Positions 43,964 to 51,947 of a DNA stretch of 64,000 nt are shown here, one piece after another. This DNA is from Aequorivita capsosiphonis DSM 23843 (GTDB taxonomy: Bacteria > Bacteroidota > Bacteroidia > Flavobacteriales > Flavobacteriaceae): contig NZ_KE386850.1 of NCBI RefSeq assembly GCF_000429125.1, forward strand, positions 231,610-295,609. Reading direction: 5' to 3'. The position numbers and the translations under genes are program-made. Position 1 is the first letter of the stretch; every line of letters begins with the position of its first letter. The notes under the pieces are model-generated. The model was given only the letters and a program-made list of their open reading frames with translations. It ran no database searches and was not told the origin of the DNA.

Positions 43964-45609
43964 ATAATTATAGTTGCTTTAAACCCTTTGTTTGGTTCAG
44001 ACTCAAAAGTAATAGTTCCGTTAATTGCTTTTATGCGGGATTCCGCATTTTGAAGCCCATTTTTGCTTTTTATTTTACAACCCTTGCCATTATCGGCATA
44101 TTTAACCGAAATTTTCTTTCCTTTTTGCTCAAAGTTTAGCACAACAGTAGAGGCTTCACTGTGTTTAGCCATATTGGTCATCAATTCCTGTAATACCCTA
44201 AAGAGATTGGTCTTTTTAATATCAGAAACTGTTTTCCAATCGATATTGTTGGCATCTCGTCTAACTACAGAAACATCCTTGTTTTCATACCCCAACAACA
44301 GATCTGATACTACTTCTTGAAAATTTTCTACATCAATGCTGCTATTTTCTTTGGAAATATCCCGGCTCTTATTGTATATAGATTCCAAATCGTCCAAAAT
44401 CTCATCATTTTCCGCGGGCTTGCTTTGAAGTTTTGCCATAAGTCTATAAACATCGTTCGCAACTTCGTCATGTACTTTTTTTGAAATGCGCTTTTCAGTA
44501 GTATAAACTTGTGTAATTTTTTCCTGCCTGTGTTTGTATCGAATTGCAAAATAAAAAATTATAGCCAACACCAAACTCACTAATGCCACGGCTACAATAA
44601 ATATATTCCAGGTTTTCTGTTTCTCGTTTTCCAATTGAGCAGCCTCCGTATTTTTGCGCTCCTTCGCTACATTGTACTTTATAAAAGCGTTTTTATTTTG
44701 TGCCAATTGCTTCTCGATGGCAATACTATCCGTTATTTTTTCATAGCGAACCATTTTGGGATCCTCGTTCATTATTGCAGAAAGCGAAAGAGCATCTTCT
44801 ATAAAATAGATGCCGTTTAGCGTGTTGGCTACTTGATAGGCTTGTTCTGAAAATTTTAAAGCCTGCGTAGTGTCTTTATTATCAAAATAATAGAGCGCCA
44901 AATTCCGATAACTGGAATACATTCCCATTAAATCTTTTTCACGCTCTCTAATTGTTAGTGCCTTTTGCATATTTCTCAATGCTTCGGGACTGCCAAGTTT
45001 GGCTTGCACTACACCTTTATTGTCTAGTAATCTGGCATAGGCTTTGGAATTCTTTTCAACATCATTTTTTGTCAATGCTATGTCAAACTGCTCTAAAGCA
45101 AATTTAAAGCGCTTCATATCTTTATAAATGTTGCCTCTATTGTTTAAAACAACCAGACTGTCATTTTGATTTTTAGAGAATTGCAGCGCATTTCCATAGG
45201 CTTTTAAGGCTTCATTATATTTATGGATCGATCGATAACACCTTCCCAACTGATTGTAAAGTCCTTTCCGTGCCTCAATTAATGTATCAGAATAAACTGC
45301 CGCATCCACTTGTTCCAAAGCTTCCACAGTTGCGCTTTCACTGTCAAAAATATTCCCGATTTCAAACTCCCCAATGGCGATCATTCGTAAGTTTTTGATA
45401 GCCTCATACGTATTATTGGCCTTCAGATTCTTTTCCTTTAAAAGAGTGTAATAATTAATGGCTTGGGGAATATCTGAACTGCTCTGCGGATTTAACAGGA
45501 TTTTGTAATAATAATTCACGCTGTCCACTTCCTGTTGCGCCGTCACTTTAAAAGTACATATGAAGAACATAAACCAAAAAAAGAGGAATGAAAATAGGGG
45601 TTTTTCCAT
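43960..45609 (-). CDS. TPR sensor histidine kinase
   Basis: A 549-residue membrane histidine kinase. The signal peptide (about 1-24) is followed by a periplasmic TPR region (about 50-300: YNQLGRCYRSIHKYNEALKAYGNALQ, FKFALEQFDIAL), a membrane helix near residues 335-355, and a cytoplasmic kinase core. The phosphoacceptor is His380 in KKVHDEVAND (the NarX/DesK type), followed by the HATPase with ELMTNMAKHSEASTVVLNF (N box), DNGKGC and an unusual short C-terminus GFKATIII. It pairs with the response regulator overlapping it by four bases. Confidence 0.88.
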   Translation of the reverse strand: MEKPLFSFLFFWFMFFICTFKVTAQQEVDSVNYYYKILLNPQSSSDIPQAINYYTLLKEKNLKANNTYEAIKNLRMIAIGEFEIGNIFDSESATVEALEQVDAAVYSDTLIEARKGLYNQLGRCYRSIHKYNEALKAYGNALQFSKNQNDSLVVLNNRGNIYKDMKRFKFALEQFDIALTKNDVEKNSKAYARLLDNKGVVQAKLGSPEALRNMQKALTIREREKDLMGMYSSYRNLALYYFDNKDTTQALKFSEQAYQVANTLNGIYFIEDALSLSAIMNEDPKMVRYEKITDSIAIEKQLAQNKNAFIKYNVAKERKNTEAAQLENEKQKTWNIFIVAVALVSLVLAIIFYFAIRYKHRQEKITQVYTTEKRISKKVHDEVANDVYRLMAKLQSKPAENDEILDDLESIYNKSRDISKENSSIDVENFQEVVSDLLLGYENKDVSVVRRDANNIDWKTVSDIKKTNLFRVLQELMTNMAKHSEASTVVLNFEQKGKKISVKYADNGKGCKIKSKNGLQNAESRIKAINGTITFESEPNKGFKATIII

Positions 45610-45651
45610 TCCTCAAAAATAGGAACAAATTTTAAGGAAATGTTAATTTCC

Positions 45652-45795
45652 TTATCCAAATGGTGGCGGTGGAAGATTGCCATCATCACCGCAACAGTTT
45701 TGCGGTTGTTCTTGGTCGGCGGTCGCTTCAGGGGTACAAGAGCTTATTGCCATTATAAATAATAGCGCACAGAATAATGTTATTTTTTTTTTCAT
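45652..45795 (-). CDS. small cysteine-rich lipoprotein before the two-component genes
   Basis: A 47-residue protein starting at ATG 45795 (a longer frame continues upstream without support). It has a lipoprotein signal (KKKITLFCALLFIMAISSC, Cys20) and then a short tail ATADQEQPQNCCGDDGNLPPPPFG with a Cys-Cys pair and four prolines. The kinase gene begins 43 bases later on the same strand, so it is the likely first gene of the operon. Function unknown; see the finding. Confidence 0.7.
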   Translation of the reverse strand: MKKKITLFCALLFIMAISSCTPEATADQEQPQNCCGDDGNLPPPPFG

Positions 45796-46125
45796 TGTAT
45801 ATAAATATTTAGGTGAAAGAATAGGTTGGCCCTTCCAAAAAATCCAGTAGATTCTTCGGAAATGAATAGCTGAAAAACAGCGAATTAGCGCTGCTTTGTA
45901 AATAGGGAAGAAGGAGAGTTTGAGTAATGCGGAAGATTTATTTCCCCACTTCATCTACTGGCATTACGCAATGCCTCCTTGCTGGTATTAAAATCTTTTA
46001 GTTTCTAGATTTTCAATGATGAAGCAAATAAAGGAAGATGTTTAGTAAGGTCTTGGAAATCAAATGGAAAGACTTTGGAAAAGAACTTCCGAAGAATTTC
46101 CAAGTGAATTATGTAGTTTTAAGCT
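45796..46125. other. intergenic, nothing recognised
   Basis: A 330-base gap between the lipoprotein gene and the divergent membrane-protein gene. AT-rich; no repeat copy. The frame upstream of 45795 is open but lacks a plausible start. Confidence 0.4.
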
Positions 46126-46866
46126 TTGGAAAAACAGACACAGGTGCACAACAGATTAATAACTGAAAGCTTTGAAAAGGCTTTAAAACAGGAAGAAGAA
46201 CGAGGGAATATAAACCCCTCTAAATCCCGTTTGGCAACTGTTTTGTCCTATTATATTGAAGAAAATCAGGATTTTCAATTTGGAGAGAGAAGGTTAAGAG
46301 ATTATTATAATGAGGCATTGGCAGCTACTCAAGTGGAGATAAAGCAGCCTGCAGTTTTAAACGGTCTATCTTCTTTCTTGGGCTATAGTGATTATACCGA
46401 TTTTGTGATAAGGATTAAAGGGGATAAAAAGGATCTCATTCAAAATGGGTCTGATGACACTATTACCTACAATCTCAGAATAACGGATTTTGTAAAGCAT
46501 CATAAAGTATCACTAGCAATAGCAATAGTTTCCGCGATGGTAATCCTGTTTCTAATGGTGTCCAAACAACAACGATGGATGAAGTGGGATGGCACTAATT
46601 ACATAGAAGCTTCCTTTGATGCCGACAAGTTGAGCAAAGGAGAGCTTAAAGCCTATAAAGAAGATCGAATAGCAAATTTCACACGACTAAACCCCCAATG
46701 CGAAACCCAGTTTTTTAATGCAGATGGCAGTGTTCGGGTATGGTATAGTAAGAACAAAAACGGTAGCCTCGATTTCTTTTCAAGCTACGGTCTGCATCCT
46801 ATCACAGGGAAAACATTGAAGCCGGTAACAAGGTATATTATTGATAAGTATGTTTGTGAGAGATGA
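46126..46866 (+). CDS. membrane protein of unknown function
   Basis: A 246-residue protein. The only in-frame start is the TTG at 46126. The first 125 residues are hydrophilic and helical (EKALKQEEERGNINPSKSRLATVLSYYIEENQ), then comes one membrane helix (about 130-148) and a C-terminal soluble part of about 100 residues with YNLRITDFVKHHK before and WMKWDGTNYIEASFD after. The helical head could bind DNA or another protein. From memory similar proteins exist in other flavobacteria, without a name. It is divergent from the two-component operon. Confidence 0.55.
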   Translation: MEKQTQVHNRLITESFEKALKQEEERGNINPSKSRLATVLSYYIEENQDFQFGERRLRDYYNEALAATQVEIKQPAVLNGLSSFLGYSDYTDFVIRIKGDKKDLIQNGSDDTITYNLRITDFVKHHKVSLAIAIVSAMVILFLMVSKQQRWMKWDGTNYIEASFDADKLSKGELKAYKEDRIANFTRLNPQCETQFFNADGSVRVWYSKNKNGSLDFFSSYGLHPITGKTLKPVTRYIIDKYVCER

Positions 46867-46885
46867 GTGGTGAGTTTTTGAGGGA

Positions 46886-46912
46886 CGAGTTACGAGCGAC
46901 GAACGACGAAAG
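46886..46912. repeat. GACGAGCGACGAACGACGA word array
   Basis: GACGAGTTACGAGCGACGAA, CGACGAAAGG lies between the preceding gene and the R3 element; the same words, in the reverse orientation, fill 63770-63965. Confidence 0.6.
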
Positions 46913-46969
46913 GGGTTCTCGGCACAAATTTGAATCCGCTGTCGCTACTTCAAATTCACTCGAACACCT
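46912..46969 (+). repeat. R3 inverted-repeat element, copy 1
   Basis: GGGGTTCTCG, then AAATTTGAATCCGCTGTCGC, TACTTCAAATTCACTCGAAC. The stem is AATTTGAA / TTCAAATT. Confidence 0.75.
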
Positions 46970-46990
46970 TTGATTTCGATTTTGATTTCA

Positions 46991-47386
46991 GTTTCGATTT
47001 CAACGTGTTCCTTTCCCTAATAATTATTTATAATTTAGACGCTAAATTATTTTTTAAGGGGAAGGTGCTTTGCTTTCTATAGCTTTTTAGCGTCGGAGCG
47101 GCGGCCGGAACTATTGTAATTCAAACTTTCAAATGCCCATTCGGCGGACGGAAGGGGTGAGGCATAAGCCATTACTTCTTTTAATATTCAAGCCGAAAGA
47201 ACCCACCCCACCCGCCGGAATACTAATCTTTTTTGAAAAATTAAACATTTGTCTCGGCGGGCACCCCTCCCTGAAAAAGGGAGGGGAACTGGTTTTGGTT
47301 TTTTAAAATAGAATGATGTCTTTTCTATTTGGAAATTTACTTCGTTTCCTGATGGTTTTGCCCCTTAGGCGCATTGTATCGAAGAG
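46991..47386 (+). repeat. R2 dispersed repeat, copy 1 (about 390 bp)
   Basis: The order of blocks is GTTTCGATTTCAACG, a TAATAATTATT stretch, CTAAATTATTTTTTAAGGGG, AAGGTGCTTTGCT, TAGCTTTTTAGCGTCGGAGC, GAACCCACCCCACCC, TTTGTCTCGGCGGGCACC, a hairpin CCCCTCCCT-GAAAA-AGGGAGGGG, and CCCTTAGGCGCATTGTATCG. Copy 2 at 49447 has the same order, about 80% identical by eye. No reading frame is conserved between copies. Confidence 0.85.
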
Positions 47387-47403
47387 CATTGGCATCTTTT
47401 GAC

Positions 47404-47411
47404 TAATTTTG
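47404..47411 (+). promoter_or_regulatory. Bacteroidota -7 promoter box of the flavodoxin gene
   Basis: TAATTTTG fits TAnnTTTG; it precedes the chosen ATG (47451) by 39 bases. A TTG within it starts the longer, rejected frame. Confidence 0.5.
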
Positions 47412-47450
47412 TTTACATCAACTAAAGAAGTAGGATCTAAAACAAGGAAA

Positions 47451-47906
47451 ATGGCAAAGGCATTAATTGTTTATGCAAGTTTAACGGGAACCACCAAAGG
47501 GATAGCTGAACTTTTGGCCGAAGAGCTTCGTGATTTGAAAGTTGAGGTATTGGTGGAAGAATGTACAGAAGTTTATCCTAAAGAGTTTATAGAAAACGAT
47601 ATCTGTGTAATGGCAACTTATACCTACGGCTCTGATGGCTCTCTGCCAGAAGAAGCCGAAGATTTCTTTTATGAACTAGAAGAAGTGAATTTAAAAGGAA
47701 AGGTTTTTGGAGTTTTGGGATCGGGGGATTTAATTTATGAGAAATTCTGCCCATCCGTGAACGATTTTGATAAACAATTTGAAAAAACGAACGCTATTCG
47801 TGGCACAGAGAATTTAAAAATAAATCTTGATCCAGACGAAGCGGATAAGCAAAAAATAAAGCAATTTGCCAAAAACCTAGTAAACGCTTATTCTAAAAAC
47901 AAATGA
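47451..47906 (+). CDS. flavodoxin
   Basis: A 151-residue short-chain flavodoxin, an FMN electron carrier. The phosphate loop SLTGTTKGIAELLAEEL is at residues 9-25, and the loop around the flavin is TYTYGSDGSLPEEAEDFF. The C-terminal half has the usual GVLGSGDLIYEKFC and a helix. The ATG 47451 is chosen because it follows the -7 box; the track frame adds 14 residues. An acidic surface (many Glu/Asp) is as expected for this family. Confidence 0.92.
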   Translation: MAKALIVYASLTGTTKGIAELLAEELRDLKVEVLVEECTEVYPKEFIENDICVMATYTYGSDGSLPEEAEDFFYELEEVNLKGKVFGVLGSGDLIYEKFCPSVNDFDKQFEKTNAIRGTENLKINLDPDEADKQKIKQFAKNLVNAYSKNK

Positions 47907-47923
47907 CGAGCGACGAATGATGA

Positions 47924-47980
47924 GGGTTCTCGATACAAATTTGAATCCGTTGTCGCAACTTCAAATTCACTCGAACACCT
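47924..47980 (+). repeat. R3 inverted-repeat element, copy 2
   Basis: GGGTTCTCGATACAAATTTG, AATCCGTTGTCGCAACTTCA, AATTCACTCGAACACC. It starts about 20 bases after the flavodoxin stop codon and is preceded by GACGAGCGACGAATGATGAG words. Confidence 0.75.
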
Positions 47981-48103
47981 TGAACTTCGATCTCACATGC
48001 TAATTCACCTGTCAAAAAAAAACTTTCAAGAATGCGAAATATAATTCGCAATCTGAAAGTTTTAATTTAGAATGATTTTTCAATGCCTACCTATATAAAA
48101 GGC

Positions 48104-48310
48104 TTATTTCTTTTTATAAGGTGACTTCTTAATGTTATCTGGTTCACTATAACCTGCGGGATCGTTAGATTCTGGAATTTTGTCCGGATCTTCTTTTTCA
48201 GGCTTTTTTATAGTGTCTGGTTTAGAATTTGGCTCGCCAGGATAATCCTGGTCCTCTATATTCTGTTCATTTTTCTTTTTGGGATCGAGCATTGGTGTTT
48301 TTTTGTCCAT
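48104..48310 (-). CDS. small hydrophilic Lys/Glu/Pro-rich protein
   Basis: A 68-residue protein without hydrophobic segments, composed mostly of Lys, Glu, Asp, Pro and Asn; probably disordered. It has no family I can name, but a good start and a neighbouring gene of similar nature at 48326 argue it is real. It may be a stress-type or DNA/protein-protecting small protein (speculative). Confidence 0.5.
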   Translation of the reverse strand: MDKKTPMLDPKKKNEQNIEDQDYPGEPNSKPDTIKKPEKEDPDKIPESNDPAGYSEPDNIKKSPYKKK

Positions 48311-48325
48311 AAATTAAGGCTTTTT

Positions 48326-48484
48326 AGGTGTTAATCAATTTAATTACTCTTCCTCTGTCTGTCCTTTTTTTACACCTTTTCCATCGGTTTGGGACTTTGG
48401 ATTCAAGTTATCGTCCTTAGCGATTCCTTTTGCATGAGGAATGGGATGTTTTCCTTCTTTATCACTGTAGTTTGGCGTTTTCAT
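48326..48484 (-). CDS. possible very small hydrophilic protein
   Basis: Below the usual length cut-off: ATG at 48484, about 52 residues, beginning KTPNYSDKEGKHPIPHAKGI and rich in Lys, Gly and Asp. It is upstream of, and on the same strand as, the 68-residue protein. The C-terminal residues depend on the exact sequence around 48360, so the 3' end is uncertain. Confidence 0.4.
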
Positions 48485-48679
48485 AGAATTTTATTTTTAA
48501 GTTAATATGCTGTTTTAGCAATTCCGTATCAAGCTATTGAAATTTAATGCTATTTTCATACTTGCTAACATTGTTTAACACTTCTTTTATTTCAAAAGTT
48601 AAAAATATGCTGATACTTGGACAGGTGACTAAGGTTTGAGATTGTGTTTTCTTGTTAGCTGAATTCAAGTGAACATCTT

Positions 48680-48765
48680 AAATTTCGCTATCGACTTCGA
48701 TTTCGATTTCAATTTCATCTTCATCTTCCCCTTCTCCTGCATCTCACCTCATATCTCAAATTTAA
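48680..48765. repeat. GATTTCGATTTC / CATCTTCATCTTC word array
   Basis: TTCGCTATCGACTTCGATTT, CGATTTCAATTTCATCTTCA, TCTTCCCCTTCTCC, then CATCTCACCTCATATCTC: a run of 6-base units drifting through variants. It occupies the middle of the 444-base gap between 48485 and 48928. Confidence 0.6.
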
Positions 48766-48928
48766 TTTCTATTCAACAACTAACTCAAAACCTTTCAAAC
48801 CTAACACAATCAATTTTTTTAGTTAAGCTTTTGAAAATTAAGTATTAAGAAATTGTTATTTGGGAATATTTAATTCCAATAGCGATCTAAATTTATGGAA
48901 AGAAAAATTAACTTAAAAAATAATTGTT

Positions 48929-49237
48929 ATGAACTCAAACGAAAGAAATCAGGAAAACTCAGGACGTCAGGAAAACAGTCAAGGACGTTCAAATCAACCA
49001 ACTTCCCAGACCAAACAAAATCCTACTTCTCAAACCAACCAGCAGAAGCAGTGGGATACAAAGCCAGGACAAAAAGAATCAGATCCTCGTAAGCAGCAAC
49101 AAAACCGAGAATGGGAAGAAGCACAAAAACAGCAACAGCAAAACGCTCAAAATCCTGGAGTAGGTGGAGGAAATCAAGCTGAAAATGATCGCAACCAAGA
49201 TCCAACTAGAAGAGTAGAAAGACAGGAAGAAGAATAG
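48929..49237 (+). CDS. small Gln/Asn-rich disordered protein
   Basis: A 102-residue protein almost wholly composed of Gln, Asn, Arg, Glu and Ser, with three near-repeats of NQPTSQTKQNPTSQTNQQ type and a QQQQN run. No hydrophobic segment or signal. A good start and a hairpin 38 bases after the stop support it as a gene. Q/N-rich composition suggests an assembly- or condensate-forming protein; this is inference. Confidence 0.6.
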   Translation: MNSNERNQENSGRQENSQGRSNQPTSQTKQNPTSQTNQQKQWDTKPGQKESDPRKQQQNREWEEAQKQQQQNAQNPGVGGGNQAENDRNQDPTRRVERQEEE

Positions 49238-49274
49238 GAGCTTCTGGTTATTATAAATCATTTACAGCTATTTT

Positions 49275-49299
49275 AAAGCCTTCACGATGTGGAGGCTTT
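49275..49299 (+). terminator. terminator-like hairpin after the Q/N-rich gene
   Basis: AAAGCCTTCAC / GTGGAGGCTTT, an 11-bp stem with one G-U pair and a 3-base loop; only a weak T-tract follows. Confidence 0.6.
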
Positions 49300-49446
49300 A
49301 TTATTTAAATTATGCCAGTTTGGTTTCCTTTTGAGGACAAGCAATATATATATGTAAATACCTGATGTGGATGCAATGTTTTTATTAAAACAAAAAATAT
49401 TCGATCCCAGAATGTTCTACCATAGGCATAATGTATCAAAGGCTTG

Positions 49447-49834
49447 TTTTCGATTTCAATGCACGTTCCTTCTCCTAATAATTAATTTAAATGCTAAATT
49501 GTTTTTTAAGGGGAAAGTGCTTTGCTCTCTATAGCTTTTTAGCGTCGGAGCGGCTGCCGCCTAGATTATTATTTAAACGTTTAAATGTCCATTTGGCAGA
49601 CCGAAGGGAGCACAAGCCTGTGCTTCTATTTAATATTCAGGCCGATAGAACCCACACCACCCACCGTGAAGATATTTCTTTATATAAAATTAAACTTTTG
49701 TCTCGGCGGACACCCTTCTCTGAAAAAGGGAGGGGAACTCTTTTTCATTTCTTAAATGGAATGATGTCTTTTCTATTTGGAATTATACTGCGTTTCCTGA
49801 GTGTTTCGCCCCTTCGGCGAAATGTATCGAAGGA
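49447..49834 (+). repeat. R2 dispersed repeat, copy 2 (about 390 bp)
   Basis: This is the second copy of the 46991 repeat; the hairpin is here CCCTTCTCT / AGGGAGGGG, still pairable by G-U. Its right end adds a hairpin TTTCGCC / GGCGAAA. A 139-codon frame across it is accidental. It stops six bases before the end of the MATE gene. Confidence 0.85.
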
Positions 49835-49840
49835 CAAACT

Positions 49841-51229
49841 TCACTTCGGCGCCGTCAAAAAACTCCTATCCCGAAGTACTCTTTTCTTCCAATACCCGGT
49901 TTTAAAATAGCCAAAGGCGGCAATACTTGCAATAATGTTTGATATTGGGAAAGCCCACCAAATACCCACTGGTCCCATTTCAAAAGTATAAGCTAGCAGG
50001 TATGCCAATGGAAAGCGCACTACCCAAAGGCTCATAATGGAAATAAACATAGAGGCTTTGGTAAATCCCGCCCCATTAAAGGTGCCGTTCATTACCTGTT
50101 GTAGGCCAAGAAACCCAAAGCTAAACGCCATAATCTTAATAAACAAAGCCCCATCTTGAATTACTTCGGGATCGTCGGGGATAAAGAAGGCGGTTAAGGG
50201 TTCGGCCACCAAAAACATAATCAGCCCCAAGCCAGTAAATCCAAAGAATGCCACCTTGGCACTTAATATGGCTACCTTTTCAGCTCTTTTAATTTTTAAG
50301 GCCCCAATGTTTTGCCCCACTAAAGAAGTGGTGGCAATTCCCAACCCCAAAGCGGGAATCACTATAAAGCTTAACATGCGTGCGCCAATCCCGTAGGCGG
50401 CAACAATTTCGCTACCAAAGCTGGTCACGAGCACCATCATGAACGTCATCCCCAAGGCGCGGGTAGATTGTTCAACACTTGCAGGAAAGCCTAGATTAAA
50501 GGTTCTTTTGAGGTTTTCCATATTAAAGTGCATGGACGAAAGGGAGATTTTAATTCCTTGCTTTCCCCGAAAGAGAATATACAGGCCGATTGCAGATGCA
50601 ATAGCTTGGGTAACCACACTCGCTACGGCAGCCCCAGCCACTCCATATCCTGGAATTGGGCCATAGCCATAGATAAACAGCGGATCCAGCACCGCGTTTA
50701 GAATAACGGTAAACAGCACAATATATACAGGGAGCATCACATTCCCAATACCTCGCATTAGCGATTGGAAAATAAAGAAAAGAAATAGAAACACGAAGCC
50801 CACTGAAGAAACCTTAAAGTACCGGACTGAATCTGTGATAATATCAGGACCGGCGCCAATGATTCTCATTAAGGGCCCAGCGGCAAAATAACTGAAGAAG
50901 GCTAAAACGATGGAAGTCAAAAAGATAAGGAAGACGCTTTGTGAAGAACTGAAATTGACCAGCTTTTGGTTATTGGCGCCTTCGTAGCGCGCCACCATCA
51001 CAGTGCCAGCCAAGGTAAGCCCCGCGCCAAGCGAAAGTACTAGAAAGAGCAAGGGAAAACTAAGGCTAACAGCGGCAACGGCATTGGCGCCGAGCCTTCC
51101 CAACCAAAAGGTATCTATAAGTTGATAAGCAGATTGGAGAATATTGGCAAAAATAATCGGGAGTGCTAGACTGATTAGGGAACTGAGTATTTTCCCTTCA
51201 GTAAACTTGTTTTTCTTTGTGGCAGTCAT
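49841..51229 (-). CDS. MATE family efflux transporter
   Basis: A 462-residue inner-membrane exporter with 12 helices that uses H+ or Na+ to expel cationic drugs. The N-terminus LISLALPIIFANILQSAYQLIDTFWLGRLGANAVAAVSLSFP is typical (residues 14-55), as is the mid-protein repeat GFPASVEQSTRALGMTFMMVLVTSFGSEIVAAYGIGARM (250-290). The stop lies beside the R2 repeat, so its C-terminus (LRDRSFLTAPK) is partly repeat-shaped. Substrate unknown. Confidence 0.92.
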   Translation of the reverse strand: MTATKKNKFTEGKILSSLISLALPIIFANILQSAYQLIDTFWLGRLGANAVAAVSLSFPLLFLVLSLGAGLTLAGTVMVARYEGANNQKLVNFSSSQSVFLIFLTSIVLAFFSYFAAGPLMRIIGAGPDIITDSVRYFKVSSVGFVFLFLFFIFQSLMRGIGNVMLPVYIVLFTVILNAVLDPLFIYGYGPIPGYGVAGAAVASVVTQAIASAIGLYILFRGKQGIKISLSSMHFNMENLKRTFNLGFPASVEQSTRALGMTFMMVLVTSFGSEIVAAYGIGARMLSFIVIPALGLGIATTSLVGQNIGALKIKRAEKVAILSAKVAFFGFTGLGLIMFLVAEPLTAFFIPDDPEVIQDGALFIKIMAFSFGFLGLQQVMNGTFNGAGFTKASMFISIMSLWVVRFPLAYLLAYTFEMGPVGIWWAFPISNIIASIAAFGYFKTGYWKKRVLRDRSFLTAPK

Positions 51230-51947
51230 TTCGGCAAAATTATAACAAGCTTTTCGATGTGATACCTAAATTCCTCTTAATACTCAAAGTTTTATTGTAT
51301 ATCCGTTTTTTGTCATCCGAGTAAAAAGTCTGCGAATATCTGCGATCCGAGCGTTTGCGAACTGGCGAAGCAAATCATCGGGAAACAAAAATCTGAGAAT
51401 GCGAAAGATATCCCGCCGATCACGCGGATTAACACAGAATAAATGGAAATATTTCCTATTAGAGACTTCATAAAAAAGTTACTATAATGTCACTATTCAT
51501 GGCTTTCTGATATTTTGCGAACAATCAAAAAAATAATTATATGACTAAACAATTATTTACAAATGCTACAAGCATTAAAAACAGACTGAAAGTCCGTTAC
51601 ATCTGCCTGCCGGCCAGGCAGGTTCGTGAAACTAAAGCTGTGGTGATTACATATCTGATTTCAATAGTTGGAGATAACTGCGTAAATCTGCACGTTGGCA
51701 AACGGGTTAGTGTCATTCGTGGCAGTACTTTAATCTCAGGTTAGATAAAGTTCGTGATCTCGGGTCGTTCCCAAGTGAAGAACTGATGTAAATAGGGATT
51801 TAACAATTGAAGTATTTTTTCTTGTAACTAGATGATGAAATTTAAATTCTTTAATTGTCTCCAAATTCACTACTTTAGTTCGCAATTATTTCAGCAAGAG
51901 GACTTACAGCTCCTTCCTGCAACCAAACACCATTAAAAACCTTCAAT
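51230..51947. other. long intergenic region
   Basis: A 718-base gap between divergent genes. It includes TCTGCGAATATCTGCGATCC words at 51330-51430, with CGCGGATTAACACAGA, and the R1 repeat copy B (51541-51790). Nothing else recognised; the last 150 bases are leader of the large secreted protein. Confidence 0.5.
51541..51790 (+). repeat. dispersed repeat R1, copy B (with palindrome insert)
   Basis: AACAGACTGAAAGTCCG, then CTGCCTGCCGGCCAGGCAGG, TTCGTGAAACTAAAGC, a diverged middle, GTGGCAGTACTTTAATCTCA, TAGATAAAGTTCGTGATCTC, AGTGAAGAACTGATG. The 67-codon frame in it is accidental. Confidence 0.75.

Noticed and set aside
49491..49910. 139-codon reading frame
   Set aside because: It lies inside the R2 repeat copy, runs into the MATE gene on the other strand, is not conserved in the first repeat copy, and has no family or signal.
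51541..51744. 67-codon reading frame
   Set aside because: It is wholly within R1 copy B and is interrupted in the other copies.
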